Assembly: GCA_030147525.1 (NCBI GenBank)
Contig: JASBVF010000010.1
Location: 62,001 to 126,000 of the forward strand
Reading direction: 5' to 3'
DNA from: Bacteroidota bacterium
GTDB lineage: Bacteria > Bacteroidota > Bacteroidia > Chitinophagales > Saprospiraceae
Length of the DNA stretch: 64,000 bases
Shown here: positions 54,847 to 64,000 of the stretch, in pieces
Numbering within the stretch: the first letter of the stretch is position 1
Layout of the letters: each line of letters begins with the position of its first letter
The notes under the pieces: model-generated
The model's database searches: none
What the model was told of the DNA's origin: nothing
What the model saw: only the letters and a program-made list of their open reading frames with translations
Program-made: the position numbers and the translations under genes

Positions 54847-54865
54847 TCTGATCAGCAATGAGCAT

Positions 54866-54914
54866 AAAAAAAGGTCGCCGGATAATGAATTACCGGGCGA
54901 CCTTTTGTTTTTTG
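54866..54914. terminator. Terminator between the DUF4293 gene and the ExbD cluster
   Basis: The stem AAGGTCGCC/GGCGACCTT is extended by the flanking G/C and followed by a T-rich run. An A-run on the other side allows use by both convergent units. Confidence 0.92.
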
Positions 54915-54931
54915 TAAAGTTGGCAGCTTAT

Positions 54932-55405
54932 CTACCTGTTCTCAGCTTTTCTTCTTGCTGCGTAGTTAACCTTCAATTGGCCTAGCTTACGCAAACGTGT
55001 TTTAACGTCCTGAACGATACCCATCGTAATTTCTCCATCAACCCTGAGGGAAGAAGTGATACGGTTACGAAGGTTGGGCTGAACTGTTTGTTTATGATTT
55101 TCTACAAAAAGAGCCAGATCAGCAACGGTTGCAAACTTATCGCCCAATTGAATACGGGGCGCAGAACCGTAAATTCCCTGATATCTTTCGTAGGGTCTAC
55201 CGATGTAGATGTAGTGTACGAGCGACTTTTGCTCAAGTTTTTCCAGTTCAGTTGCCTGTGGAACCTGAACGTTCACCATTAGCTCTGTTTCCCTCATTTT
55301 GGTGATAACCATAAAGAAGAACAGAAGGATGAATACAATATCAGGCAAGGAAGCCGTAGAAATAGCAGGCTGGGAGCCGCTTCTTTTTTTCTTGAACTTA
55401 GACAT
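54932..55405 (-). CDS. exbD: ExbD/TolR-family biopolymer transport protein (second ExbD)
   Basis: The 157-residue protein has a basic N-terminus, one membrane helix with the essential Asp (STASLPDIVFILLFFFMVIT, about 17-36) and a periplasmic domain. ExbD works with ExbB as a proton-driven motor that energises TonB-dependent outer-membrane receptors. The periplasmic part carries the VQVPQATELEKLEQKSLVHY segment seen in Bacteroidota second ExbDs. It is last in the four-gene cluster. Confidence 0.92.
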   Translation of the reverse strand: MSKFKKKRSGSQPAISTASLPDIVFILLFFFMVITKMRETELMVNVQVPQATELEKLEQKSLVHYIYIGRPYERYQGIYGSAPRIQLGDKFATVADLALFVENHKQTVQPNLRNRITSSLRVDGEITMGIVQDVKTRLRKLGQLKVNYAARRKAENR

Positions 55406-55466
55406 AACGCTTAGATGTTGATGATGAAATATTCAATATTACCAGAAGCAAAATTGATATTCATCA

Positions 55467-56024
55467 CTATTTAGATTCTTCGCCGAACGATGTCGGTTCA
55501 GCTTCCGACAGAACAAACGGGATTTTATCCTTTATTCTGTCCTTTTTATCCTTAGGCAAATCATCGCTGTAATGGACTCCAAACAGCTTCATGGACTCTT
55601 CGTCCCAAAGCTCATTGTAAGCTGCTTTGAGTTCGTTGTAAACCTCAATGTACACTGAGTACTTGGTACCCCGGTCATTTTTTAGTGAAATGATCGCTGT
55701 GTTTGGCGCTTCGGCTAATTCCGGATCGCCACTTGGGTTCATGATGAACTCTTTGGCACGGTCACGCAGGTCTTCGATTTTGGCTTGCTCATTTCTCACC
55801 AGCAATTGGTTTTGAGCATTGACCAATACAGAAAAGACGTTGCGTTGTTTTAAGTTGATTTCCTCCGGTGGCTCCTCTGACCACTCAGGCAAACGTACCG
55901 TAATACCCCTTTCAACGTCAATGGTGGTTGTTACCAGGAAAAAGACGAGGAGCAGAAAGGCAATGTCTGCCATAGAACTGGCATTGATTTCAGGAGCCCC
56001 ACGGTTCTTTGAATTCTTTGCCAT
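55467..56024 (-). CDS. exbD: ExbD/TolR-family biopolymer transport protein (first ExbD)
   Basis: The 185-residue protein has the helix SSMADIAFLLLVFFLVTTTI (about 16-35) with the motor Asp, then a periplasmic domain starting ERGITVRLPEW. It is longer than E. coli ExbD, with a polar C-terminus ending in EPTSFGEESK. It lies two bases from the neighbouring membrane-protein gene and 61 bases upstream of the second exbD, forming one operon with exbB. Confidence 0.93.
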   Translation of the reverse strand: MAKNSKNRGAPEINASSMADIAFLLLVFFLVTTTIDVERGITVRLPEWSEEPPEEINLKQRNVFSVLVNAQNQLLVRNEQAKIEDLRDRAKEFIMNPSGDPELAEAPNTAIISLKNDRGTKYSVYIEVYNELKAAYNELWDEESMKLFGVHYSDDLPKDKKDRIKDKIPFVLSEAEPTSFGEESK

Positions 56025-56026
56025 AA

Positions 56027-56503
56027 TTAAGAGTTTTTAAAGTAGTTCCAGACTTCCATGAGAATAATGAGAACCACAGATCCAAGACCAAGGATTAGAG
56101 TTAGAGCAATACCGGCTCCTACAACCTTGAAAATAGATTCCGTAATTTCGAACTTCACCAGATTCTCAGGAATTTCACCACCCGCAGTGGTGTAGAGCAC
56201 GAGAAACAAGGCTATCAGCAATGCAAATGATATCAAACCTTTGATAGCACCTTTCGGATTGCTTGCAACCTTGAACAGGCTCAGCAAGACAGCCAATGCA
56301 ACCGCTAAAACGAGCAATATTATGCTCACGTAGATTCCTACGTAAAACACATCGCCCTCGGGTGCAAACGCTCTCTCCTTTTCTGGCAACATTTCCAGCG
56401 CCGAAGCCCCACTAATGATTGGGATTACGGTGATGGCCACACAGATAATGGCTCCAAGAAAAGCTACCAGCGGTCCGTTTTTTGCAAAAAATTTATAAGA
56501 CAT
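56027..56503 (-). CDS. Conserved membrane protein of the ExbB/D cluster
   Basis: The 158-residue protein has about four membrane segments (about 11-30, 52-75, 87-107 and 125-152). It has no MotA/TolQ motif. Bacteroidota ExbB-ExbD-ExbD clusters commonly carry such a protein between ExbB and the first ExbD, as here. It is presumed to be an accessory subunit of the motor; direct evidence for that is not known to me. Confidence 0.85.
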   Translation of the reverse strand: MSYKFFAKNGPLVAFLGAIICVAITVIPIISGASALEMLPEKERAFAPEGDVFYVGIYVSIILLVLAVALAVLLSLFKVASNPKGAIKGLISFALLIALFLVLYTTAGGEIPENLVKFEITESIFKVVGAGIALTLILGLGSVVLIILMEVWNYFKNS

Positions 56504-56519
56504 AGTTGATTTTCTTTAA

Positions 56520-57338
56520 TTATTTGTTGAAAGTGTTGTTCGTCACCAGCATATCAACCAGTGCTACAGATGCTTCTTCCATCTTATTGGTGATGGAGTC
56601 AATTTTCGAAACGATGTAGTTGTAAAGAACCTGCATGATCATCGCCACCAAAAGACCGAATACAGTCGTAAGAAGGGCTACTTTGATACCACCGGCAACA
56701 ATTGTAGGAGAGATATCACCTACACGCTCAATGTTATCGAATGCGTTGATCATACCGATTACCGTTCCGAAGAACCCGAGCATCGGAGCAAGCGCAATAA
56801 TCAAAGAAATCCAAACCAATCCTTTTTCCAACATACCCATTTGGACGCTGCCGTAAGAAACGATAGCTTTTTCAACGGCATCCGGTCCGTTTTTTGCATT
56901 TTTCAAGCCTTCAAAGAGTACGCTGGCAGTTGGCCCCTGAGTAGAGCGGCAAACTTCCATAGCACCGTTGACATCGCCATTTTTCAGGTTGTCATCAACT
57001 TTCATTAACAGTTTTTCTGTGTTAACAGAAGCAATGTTGAGCGTGATGATCCTTTCAATGCTGAGTGCCAAACCGATTATCAAACAGATAAGGATAGGCA
57101 ACATGAAGCCCCAGCTACCCTGAATGAATTTTTCTTTCAAAACCTGGAATCCGGAAGCTTCCTGAGCAGGTTGGGAAGGAGCAGGCTCTGGTTCAGCCGG
57201 CGCCGTAGTCGTTTCTTCAGCCGGTTGATCAGACAGCGTTTCTTGTGCAGTGGTATCTACGGGGTCTTGGGCCTGTGAGTTATTAGTTGAAAAAACAACC
57301 AAGCCGAAGACAAGCAAAAGAGCTAATAATTTGCGCAT
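56520..57338 (-). CDS. exbB: ExbB/TolQ/MotA-family proton channel protein
   Basis: The 272-residue protein has a signal-like hydrophobic N-terminus (MRKLLALLLVFGLVVFSTNN), a periplasmic linker rich in Thr, Glu, Pro and Ala, and then three membrane helices. The MotA/TolQ core is WISLIIALAPMLGFFGTVIG followed by MINAFDNIERVGDISPTIVA and LLTTVFGLLVAMIMQVLYN. The extended N-terminal segment is typical of Bacteroidota ExbB. It is the first gene of the motor operon. Confidence 0.94.
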   Translation of the reverse strand: MRKLLALLLVFGLVVFSTNNSQAQDPVDTTAQETLSDQPAEETTTAPAEPEPAPSQPAQEASGFQVLKEKFIQGSWGFMLPILICLIIGLALSIERIITLNIASVNTEKLLMKVDDNLKNGDVNGAMEVCRSTQGPTASVLFEGLKNAKNGPDAVEKAIVSYGSVQMGMLEKGLVWISLIIALAPMLGFFGTVIGMINAFDNIERVGDISPTIVAGGIKVALLTTVFGLLVAMIMQVLYNYIVSKIDSITNKMEEASVALVDMLVTNNTFNK

Positions 57339-57455
57339 AGTCGTAAGATTTTACGTTTAAAATTAGTTAATCGTTAAAGGTAATGCGATTAATTGTGGTT
57401 CCAACTGTTCAAATCAATATTTTTTAGCGTTGAAGCACCTGAAACCAAATTTCAG

Positions 57456-57543
57456 CGGAGAGAGAGGGATTCGAACCCTCGATACCCTTTTGGAGTATAC
57501 ACGCTTTCCAGGCGTGCGCCTTCGACCACTCGGCCACCTCTCC
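57456..57543 (-). tRNA. tRNA-Ser (anticodon GGA)
   Basis: The reverse strand forms an 88-base class II tRNA. The acceptor GGAGAGG pairs with TCTCTCC (one G-U), the anticodon arm reads CACGC-CTGGAAA-GCGTG, a long variable arm (TACTCC...GGGTA) follows, and the T arm is GAGGG-TTCGAAT-CCCTC. Anticodon GGA reads UCC/UCU; the discriminator is G as in serine tRNAs. Confidence 0.96.
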
Positions 57544-57792
57544 CTGCTAAAGGAAATCTTAATAAAGAATGAACGTCTACAATCATTTATTGAAAATTCT
57601 GTAAAACGAATTCAGTGTTACGGATTTTTCAATAAAAATTTTGTTCGCCGCAAAAATTGTAAAAAGATGTTACAATTCAAAAATTTTTCACGGCTTACAT
57701 TTTTTCAACAATAATTTGGATCAGGCAAGGGCAATACAGATTTTCTCTGTTGTAAATAGATGGGGCAATTTTAAGAAAGAGTTGTGTATGAC

Positions 57793-58560
57793 TCAGTTTT
57801 TTTCGAAAATATTTTTTGCATTGGTAGATGTTTTGTTTGCAACTTCCTCAAAATCAATGTTTTTTATTGCTGATAATTTTTCAGCTATCAACTTTAAGTA
57901 GGCACTTTCGTTTCTTTTACCTCTGAATGGGGTGGGGGCGAGGTAAGGGGAGTCTGTTTCCAAAACAATACGCTCCATCGGGATTTTTTTCACCACTTCA
58001 TCCAGCCCTGACTTCTTGAAGGTGAGTACGCCACCGATACCTACGTGAAAACCAAGTTCGATTATTTTCTGAGCTTGCTCGAAAGTTCCTGTGAAGCAAT
58101 GGAAAATACCGTGGAGCCGCTGACTTTTTTCAGTCTGTAACAGGTCCGTAATTAAATCAATGGATTCCCGGGAGTGAATTACTATTGGCATATCTAATTC
58201 TTTTGCCCATCGAACCTGGGTTAAAAATGCTTCCTTTTGGAGCTCCACGTATGTTTTATCCCAGTAAAGGTCGATTCCGATTTCTCCTACAGCACAAAAA
58301 GGCCTTTTTTCAAGCCAGCCTTTCACGGTCTTCAATTCATCTTTATAATTCTCTTTAACAGAGCCGGGATGCAGACCCATCATTGGATAACATTGTCCTG
58401 GGTAATCAGCTTCCATTTTTAGCATGGAATTGATGGTGAAGCTGTCGATGTTGGGTAAATAAAACCGATGAATACCTGCTTCAACGGCTCGATCCAGCAT
58501 TTTATCACGGTCTTCGTCAAATTCTTTCAAGTACAAGTGGGTGTGTGTATCAATCAGCAT
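57793..58560 (-). CDS. TatD-family metal-dependent hydrolase
   Basis: The 255-residue TIM-barrel hydrolase has DTHTHLY at the N-terminus, CAVGEIGIDLYW, the IVIHSRES and HCFTGTFEQA motifs and the terminal ETDSPYLAP. Together these supply the two-metal site of TatD DNases. Family members act as 3'-5' exonucleases or D-aminoacyl-tRNA deacylase-like enzymes. It stands alone, downstream of a long intergenic region. Confidence 0.95.
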   Translation of the reverse strand: MLIDTHTHLYLKEFDEDRDKMLDRAVEAGIHRFYLPNIDSFTINSMLKMEADYPGQCYPMMGLHPGSVKENYKDELKTVKGWLEKRPFCAVGEIGIDLYWDKTYVELQKEAFLTQVRWAKELDMPIVIHSRESIDLITDLLQTEKSQRLHGIFHCFTGTFEQAQKIIELGFHVGIGGVLTFKKSGLDEVVKKIPMERIVLETDSPYLAPTPFRGKRNESAYLKLIAEKLSAIKNIDFEEVANKTSTNAKNIFEKN

Positions 58561-59227
58561 TTTAAAGGCTCTTTTTTGTCAATTTTGAAATTAATTTGGT
58601 GATAGTTAGGCATTTTTGCATGAAAAACTTGTGTTACATGAATGGGTTGAGGTGAAATTCTGAGTCAGAAAAGCCAAAACTTTCCATTGTCCTGCAGAAA
58701 ACAGATTTAAAAAATCGGCTGAAAGACAATATATTTGCCAAACTTATTTTTCTTTCCACACGCATTTTAAAACTTTAACCTGGCTTACTCACCCAATGCA
58801 ATTCCTTTGCATCCGGCAATATTAGAACGTATTTAGCTCATTTTTAAATTCAATGAATGGAATGAGTGGGTATTTAAACTCCCTAACATGATTCTAATGT
58901 AGCAACAGTCTTGACATTTCTTTTAATGATTCACTAAACTGGTCTTGAGAAACAACACGAAAGAAACGATTTTGAAATCAGCTGCCGTTTCGGTCAGGAG
59001 TGTGTACTCCTGCTAGGACGGTGACTTCCTCATGCTCAGGTCAGATCGATGTTGGAAAACCAACCGGTCAACCATATGAAGAATGAAGAAAGTGATTTCA
59101 TGGATTTTCTAAAAGCAGAGCCTGACTTTTAGTTAAAGGTCACGTGAGTAAAACAAAAAACAATGGAGGTTTAGACTATTTCAGATGACAGGCTTATTTG
59201 TAAACTTGTCGGGCAAAACCTCCGCAC
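58561..59227. other. Long AT-rich intergenic region upstream of a giant gene
   Basis: About 670 bases contain no convincing ORF or RNA gene. A 7-bp hairpin CAGGAGT/ACTCCTG with a four-base loop lies at 58995-59012. An inverted pair GGAGGTTT (59165-59172) and AAACCTCC (59216-59223) brackets the leader just before the start of the giant gene. The rest is simple AT-rich sequence. Confidence 0.5.
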
Positions 59228-62200
59228 ATGAAAATTATGATACAGTCTTTTGTACAAATCAAGATCTGGCCAATGAACAAACAAATAAACATTTTATCCC
59301 TTGTCCTGCTCCTGTCATCGGTTTTCATCTTTCTAACCCGACCGGCGCATGGACGGACGACTAATGGGGCGCCTTCTGCGTACACCGTGGGCACTCCATT
59401 GGAAGATGCTGAAATTTGCCTGGGTGATACGATTCAACTTGTAGTGAATACTGGGGCCAGTAGCTATGTATGGGCGCCAGCAACCGGATTGAGTTGTGTG
59501 GAATGCGAGGATCCGCTGGTGTTCCCGACTGTGACTACAACCTACATTATTAAAGGCAATAACGGAACAAGGGACACTGTAGTGGTAACCGTTTTTTCAC
59601 CACCTCAGATTCAGTCAGTTCAGGTTTCTAATCCTACTGATTGTAATTTGCCGAACGGCACAATCGTAGTGTCCGCATCAGGCCAGGGGGCTCTTGAGTA
59701 CAGCATTGACGGAGGAAATACCTGGTCAGGGGTGGGGCTTTTTTCAGCTCTTCCTGAGGGGAATTATTCAATCGTGGTCAGAAATGCAAACGGAACTTGT
59801 TTTACTGAAGGGCCTGCTGTTCAGTTAACAGCACCGCTTGCTCCGGAGATCGTAGATGTCGTTTCTCAAAACCCTTCTCTTTGCGATGCGACGGACGGGG
59901 CAATTACCATCTCGGCAACCGGCTCGGGCACCGGGTTAGAGTATAGCATTGACGGAGGAATTACCTGGCAAAGCCAAAATTCATTTTCGCAACTTGGATC
60001 CGGAATCTATCAGGTTGCTGTCAGGAATGAAGATGGCTCCTGCGAGGTTTTGGGCAGTTCAGTCACGATTTCTGCTTCTGCTTCAGAGGCTGATATTTCT
60101 GATATTTTTATTGCCCCGCCAACTACCTGTGACATTGCTGACGGGTTGATCACTATTTTGATCGCAAATGACGATGGTAATTTTGAGTTTAGCATTGATG
60201 GAGGTGTCACCTTTCAGCCAGGCAATAATTTTTCGGGTCTTACCGAAGGGATTTACAATATTTTCATCAGAAGAACCGATGGTACATGCCTAATCACAGG
60301 AGGTTTCGTTGAGTTGGTAAGTCCCGACCGTCCGGAATATTATGGCGTTTCAGTTATTGATCCTTCCGGCTGTGATGCTCTTGATGGAAATATTACGGTT
60401 TTGGCTTTTGGTTTCAGTACGCTTGAGTTCAGCATTGATGGTGGTGTGACCTGGCAATTGAGTAATAATTTTCCGGGTCTCGCTGCCGGTGTTTATGATA
60501 TTGCTATCCGGGATGATGATGGAGGGTGCTTCACGGAAGGTGAAACTGTTTTGTTAAACGGCGGAGTAACTCCTGAGATTACGGATGTGAATTTCACAAA
60601 CCCAAGTGAATGCGGATTAAGTACCGGCTCCATTAGCATTTCAGCCAACGGCGCAGGGCCTGTAGAGTACAGCATTGATGGAGGGGTGACTTGGTCCGCA
60701 AGTTCGCAATTCAGCGGACTCAATGCCGGTGCTTACGAAATTCTGGCACGCAACGCAGGGGGGGATTGTGAAACATCCTACGACCAGAATCCGGTTTTAC
60801 TCCAATTGGTTGTAGATCCGCCGGTTATCGCCAACCTTGGGCTTAGTCAGCCGGCTTGTAGTCAAAGCAACGGTAGCATTGCCGTGAATGTCACAGGTGG
60901 CGGCTCGCTGGAATACAGCATTGACGGTGGAGCGAATTTTCAAAGTAATAATCAGTTCACTAACCTGGCTCCCGGAACCTACACTGTTGTAGTTTCAGAG
61001 GTGGGAGGCAATTGCGCAGATACCACTTCGGCGACCTTGATAAATGTCAGCTGTGTTGATACGGTGCAGGTTATTATTCCCGCCGACACCTTAACTGAGT
61101 ACTGCCTGGATGCTTCGGTTTTTAATTTCACAGGTAATCTAACGGGTGCAGGTTTTTGCAATCAGGGGAATACGGCAACTGTTTTTGCGAGTTCCATAAC
61201 GCAGGAATGTGTCAGCCTTATGCCAGCGGCAGGCTTCACCGGCAGCTCGCCCGACCTGATTTGCACGGTTCACTGTTTTAATAACAGTGCTACGCAATGC
61301 GATACTACGTACATTTCAGTCATTGTTCAGGGGCAGGTAATTTGCGATGATCTTTTTTCGAGCGACACCGTTTCGGGGAATTATTTTGGGAACCCGACCT
61401 CCTTCTGTGTTCAGACGCCGCTCTCGTCGCTTCAGGGGTATGACCTAACGTTTAACGGTGGCCCTTTGACGAACCCATTCAATTGCAACTTGGAGCCAAC
61501 GACGGCCTACTCATTTTCACTGTTGCCCGGCGCCGGGTTTTCGGGACCTTACACACTTACTTCCTGGGTAGTTGGCGGGAATACTTTTGATGGATTTTTT
61601 AACAATGCCAATGAACTGCTCACTTTGATGAATATTTTTGATCCGGCAGGGAATTGGCAAATCAACCTGCAGGGTTCATTCATTTATGGTGGAGATCTGA
61701 GTACTCAATACGGAAGTATGTCCATTACTCACGTCCCTTCCGGCGTCAATACGATACTTTCTCCCAACCAGCAATTTATACCAACAGGCTTTACGGTTGG
61801 GTTGTCATTTCCTGGCGTGAATGTGCTCATTGCCACCGACCCCAACACAGGGTGTTCGGATACACTTTACATTGATGCCACCTTCGATTTGCCTTCCCTT
61901 GAGGTAGTCGAACTTACGACTACTGTTGATTCACCTACTTCACAATTTTGTATTTCCGGCGCAGAGCTTCCGGGAGGTGTTATTGTCAACCTTGGATATT
62001 GCGTTGACCCGGCTAATGGCTCAGCTCCTTTAGTCAATGACACCTGCGTTTATTATATTCCTAATTCCGGTTTTGTAGGAGTCGATACGTTTTGTCTGGT
62101 TGTCTGTGATGACAGCACCCCCCAGGAAATATGTGATACGACTATTTTTATCGTAAATGTCCTTCCGGAGACGGATACTGTTTACCTGACAATTCCCGGT

Positions 62201-64000
62201 GGTGAAACAACCCTCGACTCCTGTCTTTCAAATGCAGTCATTGAATTGCCCGGGGCAATTACGTCCAGTGAAATTTGTGGAATCAACACGGATGAAATAA
62301 CTGTCGGGGTCAATGATAATTGTCTGACTTTCAATGTGGTAAATAACTTTACGGGCACAACGGAGGTTTGTGTTGTGCACTGCAGCGGAGCTGTTTGCGA
62401 TACCAACATTGTTTTCGTGACGGTTGGGCCGAATATTTCCTGTGATGAAATTTTTATTGAGGAATCGGTTAGTCAGATTTCAGTTACGGCCGAAGGTATC
62501 CTTTGTATCCCTGTACCATTGAGTCAGGTCAATAGCTACACGATAACATTGGATGGATCGCTTTATCAGGCTTTTACACCTTGCAATTTTGGCGACCTGA
62601 CAGTCTTCAACTACAGCAGTCTCCCAACCGGACCTTATTTCGTTGAGTCCTGGACAGTGAACGGAAATACATTTTCTGGACAAGTGCCCGATATTTCAGC
62701 CTTGACAGATTCCATGAATATTTGGGATCCTGCCGGAGGGTGGATCAATGATTTAACCACGCAAACCCTTCAAGGTGGTGCTGCAGGAAGCATTTACAGC
62801 AACCTCATTATTTCACAAGTCAGCGGAGGGACTTTTACTTTGCCTGTCAGTGTGATTCAGGCGTCGCTTGGTTCTCAAATGCTAGTGACAGGATTTGGCA
62901 CCCACGAAATTGTTGTGGTCGCTCCGGATGGTTGTAGCGATACCCTGGCGTTCGTTCTGGAACAACATTTTATCACCACTGACACCATTTTTCTGACAAC
63001 TCCGGTCAATTCAACCCTGAATGATATTTGTGGAAATACCAATGACTTGCTTGGCAACCTGGTGAGTTTGAATTACTGTGGCCTGCCGGCCAATGGCGGT
63101 ATCGCCCAGACTGACAGTACCTGCATCGCCTACGTTCCGAATTTTGATTTTGTCGGGACAGATGAAATTTGCGTGGTGCTTTGCGATGACAATCCAAACC
63201 CTGTTTGCGACACCTTTTTATTTGTGATTGAGGTGCTGCCGCAAACGGTCGTTCCGGTAACGGATACCATTTTTATCCTGGCCACGGATGTCGTGAGTTT
63301 TGATACTTGTCTAACTGCGGGAGTTCTCCAGTTGGCAGGCAACATTGTCAGTGGGGAGGTTTGCGGAGCAAATGCAAGTGAGGTCAGCCTTACGGTGAAT
63401 GGAAACTGCGTCTCGATAGATTTGGACGATGATTTCACGGGGACGACAACGGCCTGCGTGGTACATTGCGATGACTCGAACCCGTCGGTCTGCGATACGA
63501 CGATCCTCGTCATTACTTTCAACGGGGTGGTTACGCCGTGCCCGTCAATTTTCAATCCGGATGAAGTTTTTATTTCACTCAACAACGATACCGGCGAAAT
63601 CTGCCTGCCCGTACCTGTCACGGAAATCAACAATTTCAGTGTGTTCATTGACGGAGCGCCTTACATCGGTGGCTTTACAGCTTGCGATTTTGATTCTGCG
63701 TACATTTATTTTTACGGGCTGGTATTCGGGCAAGGTAACCTTGGCCCTTACACCGTGAGTTGGCAAGCCTACGGCAATACCTTCAACGCAACGGTAGGAA
63801 ACATGACGGAATTGGTCGGTTTCCTGAATGACTGGGACCCCAACGGCGACTGGATGCTCGACCCCTCAACTTTTACCATCGTGAGCAGCAACGATCTGGG
63901 AATCTACGGAAACTTGACCATCACGCACATCAGCACCGGAGTCATCAGTAACCTAGCGCCTGACTTTAGTGGAATACCCGCCGGCACTAATATTACTCTG
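59228..64000 (+). CDS. Giant repeat-containing surface protein, 5' part
   Basis: The frame is open from ATG at 59228 to the window edge (1591 residues); a second in-frame ATG at 59273 (MNKQINILSLVLLLSSVFIF) gives the better signal peptide and is the likelier start. After a PKD-like domain, about six SprB-like repeats of 80 residues carry the core YSIDGG.TW (around 59700, 59940, 60185, 60425, 60665 and 60910). From about 61050 the protein consists of super-repeats of about 360 residues, each holding two Ig/cadherin-like segments (FTGTT..CVVHC, FVG.D..C.V.CDD) and a domain with DP.G.W. It probably ends in a T9SS sorting domain outside the window, which is an inference. Confidence 0.88.
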   Translation, partial: MKIMIQSFVQIKIWPMNKQINILSLVLLLSSVFIFLTRPAHGRTTNGAPSAYTVGTPLEDAEICLGDTIQLVVNTGASSYVWAPATGLSCVECEDPLVFPTVTTTYIIKGNNGTRDTVVVTVFSPPQIQSVQVSNPTDCNLPNGTIVVSASGQGALEYSIDGGNTWSGVGLFSALPEGNYSIVVRNANGTCFTEGPAVQLTAPLAPEIVDVVSQNPSLCDATDGAITISATGSGTGLEYSIDGGITWQSQNSFSQLGSGIYQVAVRNEDGSCEVLGSSVTISASASEADISDIFIAPPTTCDIADGLITILIANDDGNFEFSIDGGVTFQPGNNFSGLTEGIYNIFIRRTDGTCLITGGFVELVSPDRPEYYGVSVIDPSGCDALDGNITVLAFGFSTLEFSIDGGVTWQLSNNFPGLAAGVYDIAIRDDDGGCFTEGETVLLNGGVTPEITDVNFTNPSECGLSTGSISISANGAGPVEYSIDGGVTWSASSQFSGLNAGAYEILARNAGGDCETSYDQNPVLLQLVVDPPVIANLGLSQPACSQSNGSIAVNVTGGGSLEYSIDGGANFQSNNQFTNLAPGTYTVVVSEVGGNCADTTSATLINVSCVDTVQVIIPADTLTEYCLDASVFNFTGNLTGAGFCNQGNTATVFASSITQECVSLMPAAGFTGSSPDLICTVHCFNNSATQCDTTYISVIVQGQVICDDLFSSDTVSGNYFGNPTSFCVQTPLSSLQGYDLTFNGGPLTNPFNCNLEPTTAYSFSLLPGAGFSGPYTLTSWVVGGNTFDGFFNNANELLTLMNIFDPAGNWQINLQGSFIYGGDLSTQYGSMSITHVPSGVNTILSPNQQFIPTGFTVGLSFPGVNVLIATDPNTGCSDTLYIDATFDLPSLEVVELTTTVDSPTSQFCISGAELPGGVIVNLGYCVDPANGSAPLVNDTCVYYIPNSGFVGVDTFCLVVCDDSTPQEICDTTIFIVNVLPETDTVYLTIPGGETTLDSCLSNAVIELPGAITSSEICGINTDEITVGVNDNCLTFNVVNNFTGTTEVCVVHCSGAVCDTNIVFVTVGPNISCDEIFIEESVSQISVTAEGILCIPVPLSQVNSYTITLDGSLYQAFTPCNFGDLTVFNYSSLPTGPYFVESWTVNGNTFSGQVPDISALTDSMNIWDPAGGWINDLTTQTLQGGAAGSIYSNLIISQVSGGTFTLPVSVIQASLGSQMLVTGFGTHEIVVVAPDGCSDTLAFVLEQHFITTDTIFLTTPVNSTLNDICGNTNDLLGNLVSLNYCGLPANGGIAQTDSTCIAYVPNFDFVGTDEICVVLCDDNPNPVCDTFLFVIEVLPQTVVPVTDTIFILATDVVSFDTCLTAGVLQLAGNIVSGEVCGANASEVSLTVNGNCVSIDLDDDFTGTTTACVVHCDDSNPSVCDTTILVITFNGVVTPCPSIFNPDEVFISLNNDTGEICLPVPVTEINNFSVFIDGAPYIGGFTACDFDSAYIYFYGLVFGQGNLGPYTVSWQAYGNTFNATVGNMTELVGFLNDWDPNGDWMLDPSTFTIVSSNDLGIYGNLTITHISTGVISNLAPDFSGIPAGTNITL

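Noticed and set aside
58900..58940. TTGACA-like sequence upstream of the giant gene
   Set aside because: Bacteroidota promoters do not use the E. coli -35 box, and no -7 element is at the right distance.

Overview
The window looks like chromosomal DNA of a Bacteroidota bacterium, most likely of the Saprospiria (Lewinella/Haliscomenobacter-like). The evidence is the type IX secretion component PorQ, several secreted proteins with type IX C-terminal sorting domains (short PNP-type and long gliding-motility/CHU_C-type), Bacteroidota-restricted families (DUF4295, DUF4293, the ExbB-membrane protein-ExbD-ExbD cluster), GTP-type PEP carboxykinase, and promoters of the TTG-N19-TAnnTTTG type. There is no phage, insertion sequence, CRISPR array or rRNA. 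The genus is an inference from family content.

Layout. 1-5.7 kb: the 5' part of a secreted protein, a VWA membrane protein, then on the minus strand tRNA-Arg(ACG), rpmB, rpmG, a DUF4295 gene, ftsY and tmk. 5.9-11.6 kb: minus-strand genes for a type IX-secreted subtilisin, a BtuF-like binding protein, a DUF1684 protein, a ChlI/MoxR-like AAA+ ATPase and a YihY/BrkB membrane protein. 11.8-15.7 kb: a large plus-strand Clp-type AAA+ protein with a release-factor-like (PCRF-like) C-terminus, then a small HTH protein with its own promoter and a perfect terminator. 15.7-18.8 kb: TrmN6-like methyltransferase, VanZ-like protein, and a BlaR1/M56-like membrane protein that has lost its metalloprotease motif. 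18.9-26.5 kb: an ABC transporter set (ATPase, permease, substrate-binding protein fused to an OmpA peptidoglycan-binding domain), a membrane-anchored PspA-like coiled-coil protein and a small protein related to its membrane anchor; a CHU_C secreted protein lies between. 26.6-35.8 kb: an orphan sorting-domain remnant and a 2935-residue adhesin with about 25 SprB-type repeats. 36.3-43.9 kb: small unknowns, enoyl-CoA hydratase, a methyltransferase, porQ, a YwqK-type lipoprotein, pckG and an acidic unknown. 44-48.7 kb: PASTA protein, large secreted protein, rhodanese, SPOR protein. 48.9-58.6 kb: an AddA-like helicase with a decayed nuclease motif, a secreted protein, an FAD oxidoreductase, a DUF4293 protein, the ExbB/D cluster, tRNA-Ser(GGA) and a TatD hydrolase. 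59.2-64 kb: the 5' part of another giant repeat protein running off the window.

Common themes are surface display and the envelope. PorQ belongs to the machinery that exports and anchors the long repeat proteins, subtilisin and CHU_C proteins. The ExbB/D motor, SPOR and PASTA proteins and the ABC-OmpA-PspA-like cluster act at the inner membrane and peptidoglycan. Housekeeping genes for translation, protein targeting, dTMP synthesis and gluconeogenesis are interspersed.

The most unusual items are the Clp-type unfoldase with a PCRF-like tail and the envelope cluster joining an OmpA-tethered binding protein with a PspA-like protein and a duplicated membrane hairpin. All assignments come from reading sequence and motifs; no database search was possible.
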